Assembly: GCA_943354205.1 (NCBI GenBank)
Contig: CALRBJ010000002.1
Location: forward strand, 1 to 20,236
Direction of reading: 5' to 3'
DNA from: Candidatus Nomurabacteria bacterium
GTDB taxonomy: Bacteria > Patescibacteriota > Minisyncoccia > Phycocordibacterales > UBA9973
DNA: 20,236 bases
Below the pieces are notes generated by a model. It was not told where the DNA came from and did not search any database. It was given only the letters and a program-made list of their open reading frames with translations. Below are positions 19,696 to 20,236 of this stretch, piece by piece (the stretch's first letter is position 1; each line of letters starts with the position of its first letter). A program made the translations under genes and the position numbers.

Positions 19696-20236
19696 ATGTA
19701 TTTAAAAAGTCTGGAAATAAACGGATTCAAGTCGTTTGCAAAGAAGTCCGTGCTTGAGTTTAATACGCCGGTCACGGCCATCGTGGGCCCAAACGGCTCC
19801 GGAAAATCAAACGTGGTGGAAGCCATGCGTTTTGTCTTGGGCGAACAATCCATGAAGAGTATGCGCGGGCGCGCGGGCGCGGATTTGATTTTCAAAGGCT
19901 CCAAGACACTTTCTAAAATGTCGCGCGCGTCGGTGGCCATTACTTTTGATAATAAAGAAAAGATTTTTAAATGGACGCACGATGAAGAAGGCCGGGGCAA
20001 ACTGGACTTTGATGAAATTTCCATTAGTCGTGAAGTATATAGCGACGGCGGTAATACCTATTTATTAAATGGCTCGGAAGTGCGCTTGAAAGACATCGTC
20101 GAGCTCATGAGCTCGGTCAATATCGGTTCCTCGGGTCACCACATCATTTCGCAGGGCGAAGCGGATAGGATTTTGAATGCGAGCTCGAAAGATAGACGCG
20201 AAATGGTAGAAGATGCTTTGGGTTTAAAAATTTACC
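19696..20236 (+). CDS. smc: Chromosome segregation SMC protein (5' part)
   Basis: The frame from ATG 19696 runs off the window end, giving 180 residues of an SMC N-terminal head. MYLKSLEINGFKSFAKKSVL (1-20) is the standard start, and the Walker A motif is GPNGSGKSN (31-39) followed by VVEAMRFVLGEQS. Later blocks include MRGRAGADLIFKGSK, ISREVYSDGGNTYLLNGSEV and the Q-loop-proximal GHHIISQGEADRILNAS (about 152-168). SMC dimers with ScpA/ScpB compact and segregate chromosomes. The first residues match other SMC proteins without extension, which supports this start. Confidence 0.95.
   Translation, partial: MYLKSLEINGFKSFAKKSVLEFNTPVTAIVGPNGSGKSNVVEAMRFVLGEQSMKSMRGRAGADLIFKGSKTLSKMSRASVAITFDNKEKIFKWTHDEEGRGKLDFDEISISREVYSDGGNTYLLNGSEVRLKDIVELMSSVNIGSSGHHIISQGEADRILNASSKDRREMVEDALGLKIY

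Noticed and set aside
1..20236. CRISPR array, rRNA genes, prophage or riboswitch
   Set aside because: No spaced direct repeats, rRNA sequence, phage structural genes or recognisable riboswitch were seen.

Overview
The window looks like a piece of chromosome from a small-genome bacterium of the Candidate Phyla Radiation (Patescibacteria, probably Parcubacteria-like). This is inferred from gene content: short, tightly packed genes, many small unknown proteins, DUF2779 and DUF5674 proteins, trimmed or fused versions of housekeeping enzymes, and few Shine-Dalgarno sites. UGA is used as a stop after several clear genes (the TylF-like methyltransferase, the DUF2779 nuclease and the RAYT transposase), so this is genetic code 11 and not the UGA=Gly code of Gracilibacteria/SR1.

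Layout. 1-240: a regulatory region with a perfect 22-bp palindrome, between a possible 24-aa minus-strand peptide and the lemA promoter. 240-2818: lemA, an unknown gene, a HigB/HigA-type toxin-antitoxin pair and htpX, so the usual lemA-htpX pair is interrupted by inserted genes. 2852-2936: tRNA-Ser(GGA). 2967-5916: small unknown, CofE-like ligase, TylF-type methyltransferase, LysE-family exporter, DUF1761 membrane protein. 5922-8431: 3-methyladenine glycosylase, membrane protein, DUF2779 nuclease. 8474-9851: small unknown plus a single-chain PheRS of mitochondrial architecture, closed by a terminator. 9944-12563: gyrB, a half-length TauE/SafE protein, a small unknown. 12571-13324: a RAYT (Y1) transposase with three identical hairpin elements, one of them inside the transposase gene. 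13408-14250: a probably foreign secreted protein behind a strong, operator-bearing promoter. 14298-16279 (minus): thrS without TGS domain, plus a small gene. 16394-18346: rpmF, a NusB-Nudix fusion, and rnc with a long 5' hairpin. 18451-18936 (minus): membrane protein. 19038-20236: DUF5674 protein, small unknown, and the start of smc.

Three themes run through the window. First, many promoters place a -10 box only 6-7 nt before the ATG, which predicts leaderless mRNAs. Second, palindromic elements occur both between genes and in frame inside genes (RAYT and thrS). Third, core information-processing enzymes have unusual architecture (monomeric PheRS, TGS-less ThrRS, NusB-Nudix fusion). No stretch longer than about 300 bases lacks a gene.
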